Origin: Ereboglobus luteus
Lineage (GTDB): Bacteria > Verrucomicrobiota > Verrucomicrobiia > Opitutales > Opitutaceae
NCBI RefSeq assembly: GCF_003096195.1
Contig: NZ_CP023004.1
Location: forward strand, 4,010,501 to 4,074,500
Length of the DNA: 64,000 nt
Reading direction: 5' to 3'
The position numbers and the translations under genes are program-made. The notes below the pieces were generated by a model. The model was not told the DNA's origin. It did no database searches and saw nothing but the letters and a program-made list of their open reading frames with translations. Of this stretch, positions 8,383-16,789 are shown piece by piece. Each line of letters opens with the position of its first letter. Position 1 is the first letter of the stretch.

Positions 8383-9141
8383 ATGACATCTGAAGAAATC
8401 GTAAACTACTACGTCGATCGACTAATTCTGCAATACCGGCAGAAGCCGAAAGCGCGCGCCACCATCGCCGCTTTCGTCCGTGAAGTCGTAGCCGGCTGCT
8501 TGCATCTGCGTTTGCACGACGCGTTTGACATCGAAACCGCCGCAGGCAAGCAACTCGATACTTTGGCCAAATACATCGGCCTCACTCGCACCTTCATATC
8601 TGGAGAGCTTAATCAGGAGTATTTCGGTTTTGCTGATTATGATCCGAAGAAAGAGCAAAATCCAAACGGATTTCGCGACTACTCAAGCGAGTTTATAAAC
8701 AGCAAAGGCATCTGGCTCCAATACGGCTTCGACCTGGACACCACTGCCCTACTTGATGACGTTGATTTCCGTGTTCTCCTAAAGCTGAAGATACTCTCCA
8801 ATACAACCGACACCACCCTTCCGGGCATGATGGCGGCTGTCAGACAGATGTTTGACAGCGCGGTCACCCTTGAGGATCACAAAAACATGACGCTCACCTA
8901 CACCGTGAACGCCAGTGTCATCACACTTCCCAGGTCCGTCCTCGAAAAAACACTCCCCCGCCCCGCTGGAGTGGGAATTACAGTCAAAATTGTCAGGTCA
9001 CGTTTCTCCTTCTGGCGTTATTCTTACAACAACTACAACCCCAAAAAACCGAATCCTCATCCGTATAATACAGGTTTCCGGAGATATGCAGGAAATCTCA
9101 CAGGCGGACAATTTACCACATACCAAGGCTACGATGGCTAA
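8383..9141 (+). CDS. DUF2612-like phage tail protein (gpI position)
   Basis: A 252-residue protein following baseplate J, in the slot of Mu gp48 / P2 gpI. Residues 1-70 form a helical opening including AAGKQLDTLAKYIGLTRT, and residues about 128-165 contain DFRVLLKLKILSNTTDTT, the hallmark of DUF2612 tail proteins, followed by a beta segment ending in LPRPAGVGITV. Such proteins cap the baseplate periphery and connect to tail fibres. The last 45 residues are rich in Y, N, G and P (YNNYNPKKPNPHPYN), probably a flexible connector to the fibre encoded next. Confidence 0.65.
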   Translation: MTSEEIVNYYVDRLILQYRQKPKARATIAAFVREVVAGCLHLRLHDAFDIETAAGKQLDTLAKYIGLTRTFISGELNQEYFGFADYDPKKEQNPNGFRDYSSEFINSKGIWLQYGFDLDTTALLDDVDFRVLLKLKILSNTTDTTLPGMMAAVRQMFDSAVTLEDHKNMTLTYTVNASVITLPRSVLEKTLPRPAGVGITVKIVRSRFSFWRYSYNNYNPKKPNPHPYNTGFRRYAGNLTGGQFTTYQGYDG

Positions 9142-9226
9142 ACCATAAAAGTGGCCGGGCATCACTACCCGGAAAAATGCTTAAAAAATTCACCTCAACA
9201 TAAACATTATAAAATAATATATCACC

Positions 9227-10222
9227 ATGTCAAAAATCAAAAGAACCATACAAAGAATATTCGGCGGAGATGTCGGCCTTGATGGAAACATCTCAGTATT
9301 CGGAAGCCTCAGCGCTGGAAATCCCAAATACGCGGGGTCACTTCCCGCCTCGGATAACCCGCTTGACGATATCCAAAACCTGCCTGGCTACGGACGGGGC
9401 TGGACCGGGGCGACAATACGCAACAATATCGCCCCTTTGCAGGATATGAATGCCCTGCAATACCTCTTCAGTTCACAGATCGCCTACCTCATGCAGTCTG
9501 GTGTCCCTGAATGGCATAAGGATCAAGAATACCACGAAGGCTCATTCTGTAGTTATAATAATACCCTCTATGTGGCGACCAATACTGTTGTCGGTAAATC
9601 AAATCCCAATCCCAAAGACGATACTAATAATTGGCGTCCTTATGCAATGATATCTATAGGGACAACCGAAAATCGCAAACGCCTTGAATCGCCATCGACT
9701 GGACATATTTATTATGATATCGACATACCTCGGTGGTTAACATGGAATGGCCGCTGGACAACAATCGAAGGCTCGCCTGGCGACATTAAAATGGTGCATG
9801 CGAACTCGATTGATGAGGCAGAAGAAAGAAACCCTGGATGGGTTCATTACGTGACAAGCAAGGAACATCCAGATTTCAAAAATTCAGTGGGACGAGTTAT
9901 TGCCAGCGCCGATCCAAATAACGGCGCAAAATCTAGTGGTTCAATCAACGAACCCAAAGAGAGTATCATTCTTTCAGTGGCTAATTTGCCACCGCACACG
10001 CACGATTATGAAGATGTTGGCTTTCTGGAACAATTGAGTAAAACGGGGACCATTAAAAACAGAAAGAAGAGCGAGTATGAGGGCTATATTGGGAGCAAAG
10101 CAACCGATTGGGATAACGACATGCAAGTTTTCCGTAACGCTGTTACCAAGTCCACTGGTTCCAGTGATCCAATTAGCATAATGCAACCCACACTCTACGC
10201 ATGGTGTCTCATCAAACTTTAA
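9227..10222 (+). CDS. Tail fibre 1 with collar-type C-terminus
   Basis: A 331-residue protein. Residues 1-125 carry a module also found in the fibres at 11057 and 14567: a basic start followed by ISVFGSLSAG, a segment ending in LQDMNALQYLFSSQIAYLMQSGVPEW and then Y-H-E-G-SFCSYNNTLYVA. The C-terminal half has the tail-collar pattern LPPHTHDY (an H-x-H metal-binding type motif in short fibres) and finishes with the classic fibre ending YAWCLIKL. It should bind the host surface. It is AT-richer than the baseplate genes. Of the three fibres it is the shortest and the only one with the collar-type ending. Confidence 0.7.
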   Translation: MSKIKRTIQRIFGGDVGLDGNISVFGSLSAGNPKYAGSLPASDNPLDDIQNLPGYGRGWTGATIRNNIAPLQDMNALQYLFSSQIAYLMQSGVPEWHKDQEYHEGSFCSYNNTLYVATNTVVGKSNPNPKDDTNNWRPYAMISIGTTENRKRLESPSTGHIYYDIDIPRWLTWNGRWTTIEGSPGDIKMVHANSIDEAEERNPGWVHYVTSKEHPDFKNSVGRVIASADPNNGAKSSGSINEPKESIILSVANLPPHTHDYEDVGFLEQLSKTGTIKNRKKSEYEGYIGSKATDWDNDMQVFRNAVTKSTGSSDPISIMQPTLYAWCLIKL

Positions 10223-10372
10223 CTGTGTCTGATAGAATTTAATTATAATGAGTAATGAAAATCAAGGTTTGTTTCCTACACGTTAAATATCTCGTCAAAA
10301 TTCAAATTTAATTGAATACAAAAGTATTTAAAGAAAACAGACAGTGTTATAGTGAAGTAAATGTGACAACCA

Positions 10373-10774
10373 ATGATCATCAATAAAAAAAATAATATCA
10401 TCACCATCTTTGTGATGGCCGCGCTTACATTTAGCACCTTGCCCGGCTGCAAGACAACTCTTGAGGAAGGCGGTCCGTATAAAGGTGACACACTATTATA
10501 CCGGGCTGAGCTTGCATCCGTCACTTCATACGAATTGATGAATACATTTGTCAAGTGGGAGCATGATAATCGCAATCTTCTCTCGACACATCCTGAAATC
10601 AAAGTGGCCGCCGATCGGGTCCGGACAGAATATCCGAAAGTTAAGGCCGGGTTGGATGCCGCTATCGAGGTTTATAGACAGCTTCCAAACGATGAAAACA
10701 AGGCCAAGCTCTCTGACATCATCAAGGTGGTGCAGACGGAGGTGGCGAAAGTTTCAAAATACATGAACCCCTGA
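10373..10774 (+). CDS. Small lipoprotein in tail cluster
   Basis: A 133-residue protein. After a basic, Asn-rich start comes a hydrophobic stretch (IFVMAALTFSTLPGC) with a lipobox ending at Cys 25 or so, predicting a lipid-anchored protein. The remainder is helical and charged. It is encoded inside the fibre section and followed 17 bp later by a second small gene. An outer-spanin role is thinkable because of the lipid anchor, but there is no partner inner-membrane spanin or endolysin nearby and it is larger than most. An anti-superinfection lipoprotein is another option. Function not recognised. Confidence 0.5.
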   Translation: MIINKKNNIITIFVMAALTFSTLPGCKTTLEEGGPYKGDTLLYRAELASVTSYELMNTFVKWEHDNRNLLSTHPEIKVAADRVRTEYPKVKAGLDAAIEVYRQLPNDENKAKLSDIIKVVQTEVAKVSKYMNP

Positions 10775-10790
10775 ATTACTTTTTAATCTT

Positions 10791-10982
10791 ATGGATGCCG
10801 CAACAGCACTCACATTACTCAAAACACTCATCGACACGACCGAGAAACTCTTACCCATTGTCAACGAGTTGTTCAAACAAGGCCTTATCACCAGGGCGGA
10901 ACAGGAAGACCTCCGTCGTAGGTATGAGTCACTCAAAAACAAAGCTAGGGAACAGTTTTCCGCCCCGCATTGGCAGGTTTGA
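10791..10982 (+). CDS. Small helical phage protein, 63 residues
   Basis: Begins 17 bp after the lipoprotein gene and is probably co-transcribed with it. It is predicted to be nearly all helix (LLKTLIDTTEKLLPIVNELFKQG, then EQEDLRRRYESLK) with a turn in the middle and a short tail. There is no membrane span, so a holin role is unlikely. It may be a coiled-coil partner of the lipoprotein or a fibre accessory protein. Not recognised beyond that. Confidence 0.45.
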   Translation: MDAATALTLLKTLIDTTEKLLPIVNELFKQGLITRAEQEDLRRRYESLKNKAREQFSAPHWQV

Positions 10983-11056
10983 AGAGCCTTTGCCGTTTCA
11001 TTCCTTCGGCTTACCAGCATTGATCCACATCCACTAACGCCACCTATCATATTATC

Positions 11057-12616
11057 ATGCCATCTGAAACTCAACTACCCGAGCCACACATGATATTGGG
11101 CCGCAAAACACAAAAAATCTTTGCGAGTGCAGCTGAACCCAATAGCATCGCGGTATTCGGTAGTCTAGCCAATCCCCCCACGGCTTCCGATCCGGAGAAA
11201 AAAATCGCTTCTACCGAAATCGAAGCTTCGGGAGGAAACGAAATGTTCACCGACGACCCTGATAAAATTCAGAATGAAGCCTACGAAAAGGGATGGAGTG
11301 CCGCAGTAGTCTCCGACGACAGTCCCGCATTGGAAGACATGAACGCCCTCTTTTACCTGATCACGCGACAGCTTGCCTACATCATGCAGGCCGGAGTGCC
11401 TGAATGGGATGCGGATACGAGCTATCGCAAAGGGAATATGTGTTCTCACTCGGGATTCATTTATGTCGCGTTGGATGGCAATGCAAACAAGCCGGTAAGC
11501 GATGAGACAAAGTGGGTGAAATTGGGAAGCGAAATCGTCGAACAACTCACCGCCGCCATCAGGGCAGTCAACGATCGCATTGATGCGGCTGAACTCTCAA
11601 GTAATTCCGTCGATGTTGTCGGCACTCATGCTGCTCTTCTCGCTTACGATACATCGGCAATCACGGCCAATGATATCATCACTGTCATTCGCGACGAAAC
11701 ACACAGCAATCACATCTCTTATTATCGCTGGGGCAAAGCAGGCAATGTGTGGGGGTGGAATTTTATCATCGACGAACCTCCTGTAACGAAAGGGCAAATT
11801 GGCCTAGGCAATGTTGATAACACAAGCGATGCAGACAAACCGATAAGCAAAGCCACCCAACAGGCGCTTGCTGGAAAGGCTAATCAGGGGGACATGGATC
11901 ACGCGATAGAACGGCTCAATTTGCTAGAAGAGCAAGCGGTTGTCGCCGAAATTACAGAAACTTACGCAGGCTTGCAGACGCTAAGCAAATCCAAGTTTAC
12001 TGCAAATGACTATGTGAAGGTGTTGAAGGACGAGATTCGCGGAGGCAAAGCGTCATTCTATCAACTGAGTGCAGATAAAACGGCTTGGAATTGGAAGTAT
12101 TCTGAAGCGCCGATTAGTCTGCCGCTTGAAGGTGATCAAGTCGGCATATCAAACCCAAACACCGGGCAGCTGGTTTTTTGTGGAGCAGATGGTGATAGTT
12201 TCATAACAATAGATACATCTGTGGAAATGATTGGTCGGGCTGGCGTGGATATTCAATCCCATGAAGGGAAAGTTACATTAACTACGCATAACTCTCAACT
12301 TATTGTTGGGGAAGGTAAAATTAGTATTTCTGGCGATGACGGGAATGTTAAGCTCACAGGCGTTGCACCAGGCAATGATTTAAATGATGCTGTCAACAAG
12401 CATCAATTGGATGTTGTGGAAGCGAAAGCAGAAGATGCCATAGAATCAGCGCACACAAAAATCGAGGCAGTATTCCATGATGTTACTTTATCAGGAGATG
12501 GCACAGTCGGCACTCCCCTCAGCGCAGCCCCGTTGCTCACACTTGTTGCTGACGACGCGACCGCAGAAGCCATGAGTCTACTTTACCCTGACCGCTATTT
12601 TGCCTCACCTGAATAA
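11057..12616 (+). CDS. Tail fibre 2 (L-shaped-fibre type)
   Basis: A 519-residue protein. The first 140 residues repeat the common fibre module (GRKTQKIFAS, SIAVFGSLAN, AAVVSDDSPALEDMNALFYL, YRKGNMCSHSGFIYVA). Next comes DRIDAAELSSNSVDVVG and a domain of about 60 residues beginning THAALLAYDTSAITANDI, which recurs a second time in the same protein (TYAGLQTLSKSKFTANDY). Between them lies the widespread tail-fibre motif GLGNVDNTSDADKPIS. The C-terminus ends LLYPDRYFASPE. The N-terminal module probably docks to the baseplate, the rest recognises the host. The gene is paralogous to the fibre at 14567 over residues 1-240. Confidence 0.65.
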   Translation: MPSETQLPEPHMILGRKTQKIFASAAEPNSIAVFGSLANPPTASDPEKKIASTEIEASGGNEMFTDDPDKIQNEAYEKGWSAAVVSDDSPALEDMNALFYLITRQLAYIMQAGVPEWDADTSYRKGNMCSHSGFIYVALDGNANKPVSDETKWVKLGSEIVEQLTAAIRAVNDRIDAAELSSNSVDVVGTHAALLAYDTSAITANDIITVIRDETHSNHISYYRWGKAGNVWGWNFIIDEPPVTKGQIGLGNVDNTSDADKPISKATQQALAGKANQGDMDHAIERLNLLEEQAVVAEITETYAGLQTLSKSKFTANDYVKVLKDEIRGGKASFYQLSADKTAWNWKYSEAPISLPLEGDQVGISNPNTGQLVFCGADGDSFITIDTSVEMIGRAGVDIQSHEGKVTLTTHNSQLIVGEGKISISGDDGNVKLTGVAPGNDLNDAVNKHQLDVVEAKAEDAIESAHTKIEAVFHDVTLSGDGTVGTPLSAAPLLTLVADDATAEAMSLLYPDRYFASPE

Positions 12617-12622
12617 AAGCTT

Positions 12623-13825
12623 ATGCCTTTATATAAAAACAGACAAAGGATCTCTGCTATAAGAAAAAACGGCATATCCATCGGCAGGATACACAAGGCG
12701 GGAGCGTTAATTTTTGACAAGGTGACGCCATTCGGTCCGCCGCCAATCCTTTGGTCTGATGTCAGGGGCTATCGTTACGGTGGTGTGACGCGGTGCGGCG
12801 AGGATATATTTACGACATGCCAAGATCGCACTGGTGAGCAAAATTATCGAGTCACCACAAGCGGCGGCACCCTGATCTTGACAGAGCTTCCAGTAACAGG
12901 GATGAATTCAATTGTCGGTTCGCTACTGGACCCGGGAGTATATTGGGCTGTTGGGAGCTATAGCTATGGCCGGCCGTTGACAAAGTTTAATGATAATGAA
13001 GTTATCGGCACTTACGCGACAAATACAAAAGGCTCAGGAGGACACGCTGCATACACACCAGATGGCCGAGTTCTTTTTAGCATGCGCGACAACAGTCAAG
13101 GCGGAGCAACTAAATATGTGGATGAGACAAATAACGCACTTGTGGATATCGAGGCTACCACGGGCCACTATGGAACAGCACCATTTTCCCCTCAAGTCGC
13201 CAACGATTCTCGTTACTGCGTAATTTATGGTTTCATGCGTAATACCCTATCCAATGATCGAATGACACGGTGGAATTCCGAAACAGGGTTTTATGACGTT
13301 TGTCTCGGGGGCTCTCCACAACAAGGTGGTGTCGCCTGGAATGAAACAGGAGGGGCTCTAATGAACGGCACGCTTCCAACGATCCAATGCCTTGCGAACT
13401 CAAATCTGTTTGCGTCACAAACGGGGCGTTTGTATATAATTCCCCACAATAACTCCGGCATATGGTCTATTGCGCATGATAATGTCTATCTGACCGCCTG
13501 CGTTCAAGTCGGGGATGTATTTTACTTTTTCAGTCGATCTGGTGGATATATGAAATCCAAGGCTGATCTAACGAATTTTCAGTCTCATATTGCCGCGGGA
13601 CTTGGTTCTATAAACTGGGCCTATCATCACGCAGTTTATACTGAGTATATAATTATTGGCAGCGAGACAGGCCTTTATTCGCTTCATGTTACCTCCGGGG
13701 ATATTACAAAATATAATGGAGCCACAAATTGCATGCGCAGTGCTGTGCGCACGGGAGCTCATATAATTGCGACAGGTTCTGGAGACAGCGCCTCTGGCTC
13801 CGAACAAGGACTATTCTACCTATGA
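12623..13825 (+). CDS. Propeller-like receptor-binding or fibre-associated protein
   Basis: A 400-residue protein starting 7 bp after fibre 2. It consists of repeated beta-rich segments with G-V/Y-W spacing (GVYWAVGSYSYGR, HAAYTPDGRVLFSMRD, GRLYIIPHNNSGIW, DVFYFFSRSGGY, EYIIIGSETGLYSLH), suggesting a beta-propeller of roughly 50-residue blades. No signal peptide. The context suggests a receptor-binding tip or a fibre chaperone. The stop overlaps the next start as ATGA. The exact family is not recognised. Confidence 0.5.
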   Translation: MPLYKNRQRISAIRKNGISIGRIHKAGALIFDKVTPFGPPPILWSDVRGYRYGGVTRCGEDIFTTCQDRTGEQNYRVTTSGGTLILTELPVTGMNSIVGSLLDPGVYWAVGSYSYGRPLTKFNDNEVIGTYATNTKGSGGHAAYTPDGRVLFSMRDNSQGGATKYVDETNNALVDIEATTGHYGTAPFSPQVANDSRYCVIYGFMRNTLSNDRMTRWNSETGFYDVCLGGSPQQGGVAWNETGGALMNGTLPTIQCLANSNLFASQTGRLYIIPHNNSGIWSIAHDNVYLTACVQVGDVFYFFSRSGGYMKSKADLTNFQSHIAAGLGSINWAYHHAVYTEYIIIGSETGLYSLHVTSGDITKYNGATNCMRSAVRTGAHIIATGSGDSASGSEQGLFYL

Positions 13826-14382
13826 AAATCGAACAACCGAATACATCACAAGCAACACCGCTCACACTGAAACCAGATAATGGCAAGGTGCTTAAACTTC
13901 TTGAAGCAAATGTCTATTTTGCAAACGCATTCTTGGACGATGCGATTGATCCCAAAACTCTCTTTACAGAAGTGCCCACAGGGCAAGTTCCCATTAGTAT
14001 GGGGTCGCTACGCTACCAACACACAATCCTCAAGGCGGCGGGCGTGGATATCGACAAAGAATCCACAGATACATCCGTGACACCATGGACTCTGGGCATG
14101 CTTTTGCTGTCAAAGCAAAAAGTATCCTATGGCGGACTAAATTATACTGTTATACAAGGACATACAACCCAGAGCGATTGGACGCCGCCACTAACGCCCT
14201 CCCTGTTTTCGGAAATGAAGGACAGCGACAAAAACGGCGCTGCCGAATGGAAACAACCCACAGGTGCGCACGATGCATATGCACTTGGCACCAAGGTTGC
14301 TCACAACGGCAAGACATGGGAATCCACGGTAGATGGTAACACATGGGAGCCGGGATTGCACGGCTGGAAAGACGTATCCTGA
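13822..14382 (+). CDS. Small fibre-cluster protein with carbohydrate-binding-like end
   Basis: The ATG at 13822 overlaps the previous stop and is preferred to an in-frame upstream start at 13729; the product is 186 residues. The N-terminal 90 residues resemble phage tail proteins that adjoin fibre genes (LKLLEANVYFANAF, a DPKTLFTEVPTGQ segment). Then comes KVSYGGLNYTVIQGHTTQ and a C-terminal copy YALGTKVAHNGKTWESTVDGN with WEPG. These two W/Y-rich units resemble carbohydrate-binding modules of family 5/12 (chitin-binding type) often used in tail proteins. Likely a glycan-binding accessory. Confidence 0.55.
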   Translation: MKIEQPNTSQATPLTLKPDNGKVLKLLEANVYFANAFLDDAIDPKTLFTEVPTGQVPISMGSLRYQHTILKAAGVDIDKESTDTSVTPWTLGMLLLSKQKVSYGGLNYTVIQGHTTQSDWTPPLTPSLFSEMKDSDKNGAAEWKQPTGAHDAYALGTKVAHNGKTWESTVDGNTWEPGLHGWKDVS

Positions 14383-14566
14383 TAATTTCAAACCACCAGT
14401 AGAAAACACTTGAAACATCCATCTCGGCGCCCTCGCCATATAAGACATCTAAAATAAAGCCGGGGCAGTTATCAGTTCATCACGGAGAGATTTGAAGTGG
14501 CTTTCACTAACTCATGCTTTTTTGTCCGATAACCCCCATACATTAATATTAACTCATTATACTACC

Positions 14567-16789
14567 ATGTCATCAGAAATTCAACAGACCGAACAACCAA
14601 CGTCATTGGAACGCAAAACGCAGAAGATTTTCGCAGGCACAGCCGAGCCAACTAGCATTGCAATATTCGGCAGCTTGGCCAATTCTTCTTTAATCTCAGT
14701 CTCGGATGAGAATATCGCTCCCTCTGCAGACGAAAACTCCAGTGATAACGAAATATTCACTAACGATCCCGTTAAGATACAGAATGAAGCTTATGAAAAA
14801 GGCTGGGGAGCCGCAGTGGTATCCGACGACAGCCCCGCTTTGGAGGACATGAATGCCCTCTTTTACCTCATTACTCGCCAGCTCGCCTATCTGTTTGAAA
14901 AAGGAATAGCCGAATGGGATCCCGAAACGACTTATTATAAAGGGAGCATTTGTGCCGTTCCAAAATCGGGAAAAATCTGTATCGCCAAAAACTCAGGAAA
15001 GCTGGGTGATCCTGATACCGACAGGACAAATTGGTTTGAATTCGGCAGTGACAAGGTGACCTCCATTGAATTCATCAACGAACTCGCAAAAAAGGCTAAT
15101 GCCACTACTTTAGCAGCGCACACTGCGAATACCAACAATCCCCACGCAGTTACAAAAACGCAACTTGGTCTTGGCAGCGTTGACAATACGTCCGATTTAA
15201 ACAAACCGGTCAGTATTGCCGCCGCCGCCGCGCTTCAAGTTATTAACCAGCGCATCGATGCCGCAGAGCTCTCAAGCAACTCCGTTGATGTTGTCGGCAC
15301 ATATGCTGACCTGTTGGCTTATGACACATCAGCGCTTACGCCGAATGATATAATCACTGTTATATCTGATGGAAATCACGGCGGTCAATATTCGTATTAT
15401 CGTTGGAACGGCTCCGCGTTTGTATTCATAGCCTCCGATCCACCTCCTACCGAGGCAAATGAAACAACCAAGGGCATTGCAACGCTCGGCTCCGCAGGAG
15501 GTGCAGCCAAATTTGAGGATGTTGAAGTGAAACTTTCACAAGTTTGCACTGACGGGACACTTTCAGGAACAGGCACCCCACTTGATCCGCTCTCTGTTCT
15601 TGTCTCATCCGGCACACTCGACACTACTGCCACCACCGCACAAAGCCCTGCAACAGCGGAACCCCTTGCCGGCGCCGTTACACTACACAAAATCAGCAAA
15701 ACCGGTGCTTACGATGATCTTTCCAATAAACCCACGATCCCGGCAGTCCCCGCCCTTGCGAGTCAGTCAGAGGCCCAAACGGGGACGGAGAATACCAAGA
15801 TCATGACGCCTCTACGCGTCGCGCAAGCGATCACGGCGCTCGCTCCCAGCGGTAGTGGAGGTGGTGCCGTTGGAGTAAAAGTTACCGGAGTGACGACTGC
15901 TGGCGCAGTTACCGAGCCGACATCCAGCGGTCCTAATTCCGTTGTTATTGGCCACAATAGTAAGATGATGCACTATGCAGGAGGCACTGTTGTCATTGGT
16001 GCAAATATCACCAATTATAAGGAAAATGGTGTTCAAATTGGCTCTGGCTCGCAGGTGACCGATGGTAGCGAAACCGTGGTTGGCTATCAGGCTTATACTC
16101 GTTATGGAGGGCAGGCGTTTGGCGCGCGTGCACGCGCCCAAGGTCGCTATGCTGTCGCATTTGGTCAGGACGCCAAGGTTGAAAGTGGAATAACTAATAT
16201 GCAAGGCGGTGTTGCCATTGGCAACGAAGCCAGTGTCTCCGGCATAGATGGAATTGCTATTGGTGGCCAAGCGACAGTGTCTGCACAAGGTGCCGTTGCC
16301 ATTGGCAGAAGCATTAACAATACCGAAGCCAACACTGTTCAGATTGGCGATGAAACAACCGGAAAGAGGTTGAAAGGTGTTGCCACCGGCACACAGGCAA
16401 CGGATGCCGTTAATCTGGCGCAGATGCAGGCCGCGGTTGCTGCTGCTGGAGGCAGCGGAGGCGGGAATACTTTTGGGCCATGGATCCCCGCCCCATCTCA
16501 TGTCGGAATGCCAGGCGGCTATCTTATAGATGGTGAGGAAAATACTATTGAGGTTGAAAATCCGCCCGAGGGTATCTATGAGTTTTTGAACATATCTTAT
16601 ATGGGGGGGACTAATTATGTTCGGCTTCTTCATAACAATCTTATAGGGCCGAATGGGCAGACGTATTATCGTATAGTTTTATTTAATGGAGGCGCGGTGC
16701 GCCTCTACTATCGAAACGGCTATTTTTATACACTCTCGCACAATGCAAGCACTCAGTTCCAATCCGATGGTAGCGGATCATCTTCGTGA
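14567..16789 (+). CDS. Tail fibre 3 with YadA-like head repeats
   Basis: A 740-residue protein; ATG 14567 is chosen because the protein then begins like fibre 2 (MSSEIQQTEQP against MPSETQLPEPH), rather than the in-frame TTG at 14492. Residues 1-150 are the shared docking module; GLGSVDNTSD and the THAALLAY-type domain (here TYADLLAYDTSALTPNDI) follow. Residues about 435-600 are a series of short repeats of the YadA/Hep-Hag head kind (VVIGHNSK, VQIGSGSQV, VAFGQDAKV, VAIGNEASV, IAIGGQATV, VAIGRSIN) and then a neck, GVATGTQATDAVNLAQMQ, typical of trimeric autotransporter adhesins. A G/S linker and a beta-rich tip end the protein. It has no signal peptide, supporting a phage fibre. Confidence 0.7.
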   Translation: MSSEIQQTEQPTSLERKTQKIFAGTAEPTSIAIFGSLANSSLISVSDENIAPSADENSSDNEIFTNDPVKIQNEAYEKGWGAAVVSDDSPALEDMNALFYLITRQLAYLFEKGIAEWDPETTYYKGSICAVPKSGKICIAKNSGKLGDPDTDRTNWFEFGSDKVTSIEFINELAKKANATTLAAHTANTNNPHAVTKTQLGLGSVDNTSDLNKPVSIAAAAALQVINQRIDAAELSSNSVDVVGTYADLLAYDTSALTPNDIITVISDGNHGGQYSYYRWNGSAFVFIASDPPPTEANETTKGIATLGSAGGAAKFEDVEVKLSQVCTDGTLSGTGTPLDPLSVLVSSGTLDTTATTAQSPATAEPLAGAVTLHKISKTGAYDDLSNKPTIPAVPALASQSEAQTGTENTKIMTPLRVAQAITALAPSGSGGGAVGVKVTGVTTAGAVTEPTSSGPNSVVIGHNSKMMHYAGGTVVIGANITNYKENGVQIGSGSQVTDGSETVVGYQAYTRYGGQAFGARARAQGRYAVAFGQDAKVESGITNMQGGVAIGNEASVSGIDGIAIGGQATVSAQGAVAIGRSINNTEANTVQIGDETTGKRLKGVATGTQATDAVNLAQMQAAVAAAGGSGGGNTFGPWIPAPSHVGMPGGYLIDGEENTIEVENPPEGIYEFLNISYMGGTNYVRLLHNNLIGPNGQTYYRIVLFNGGAVRLYYRNGYFYTLSHNASTQFQSDGSGSSS

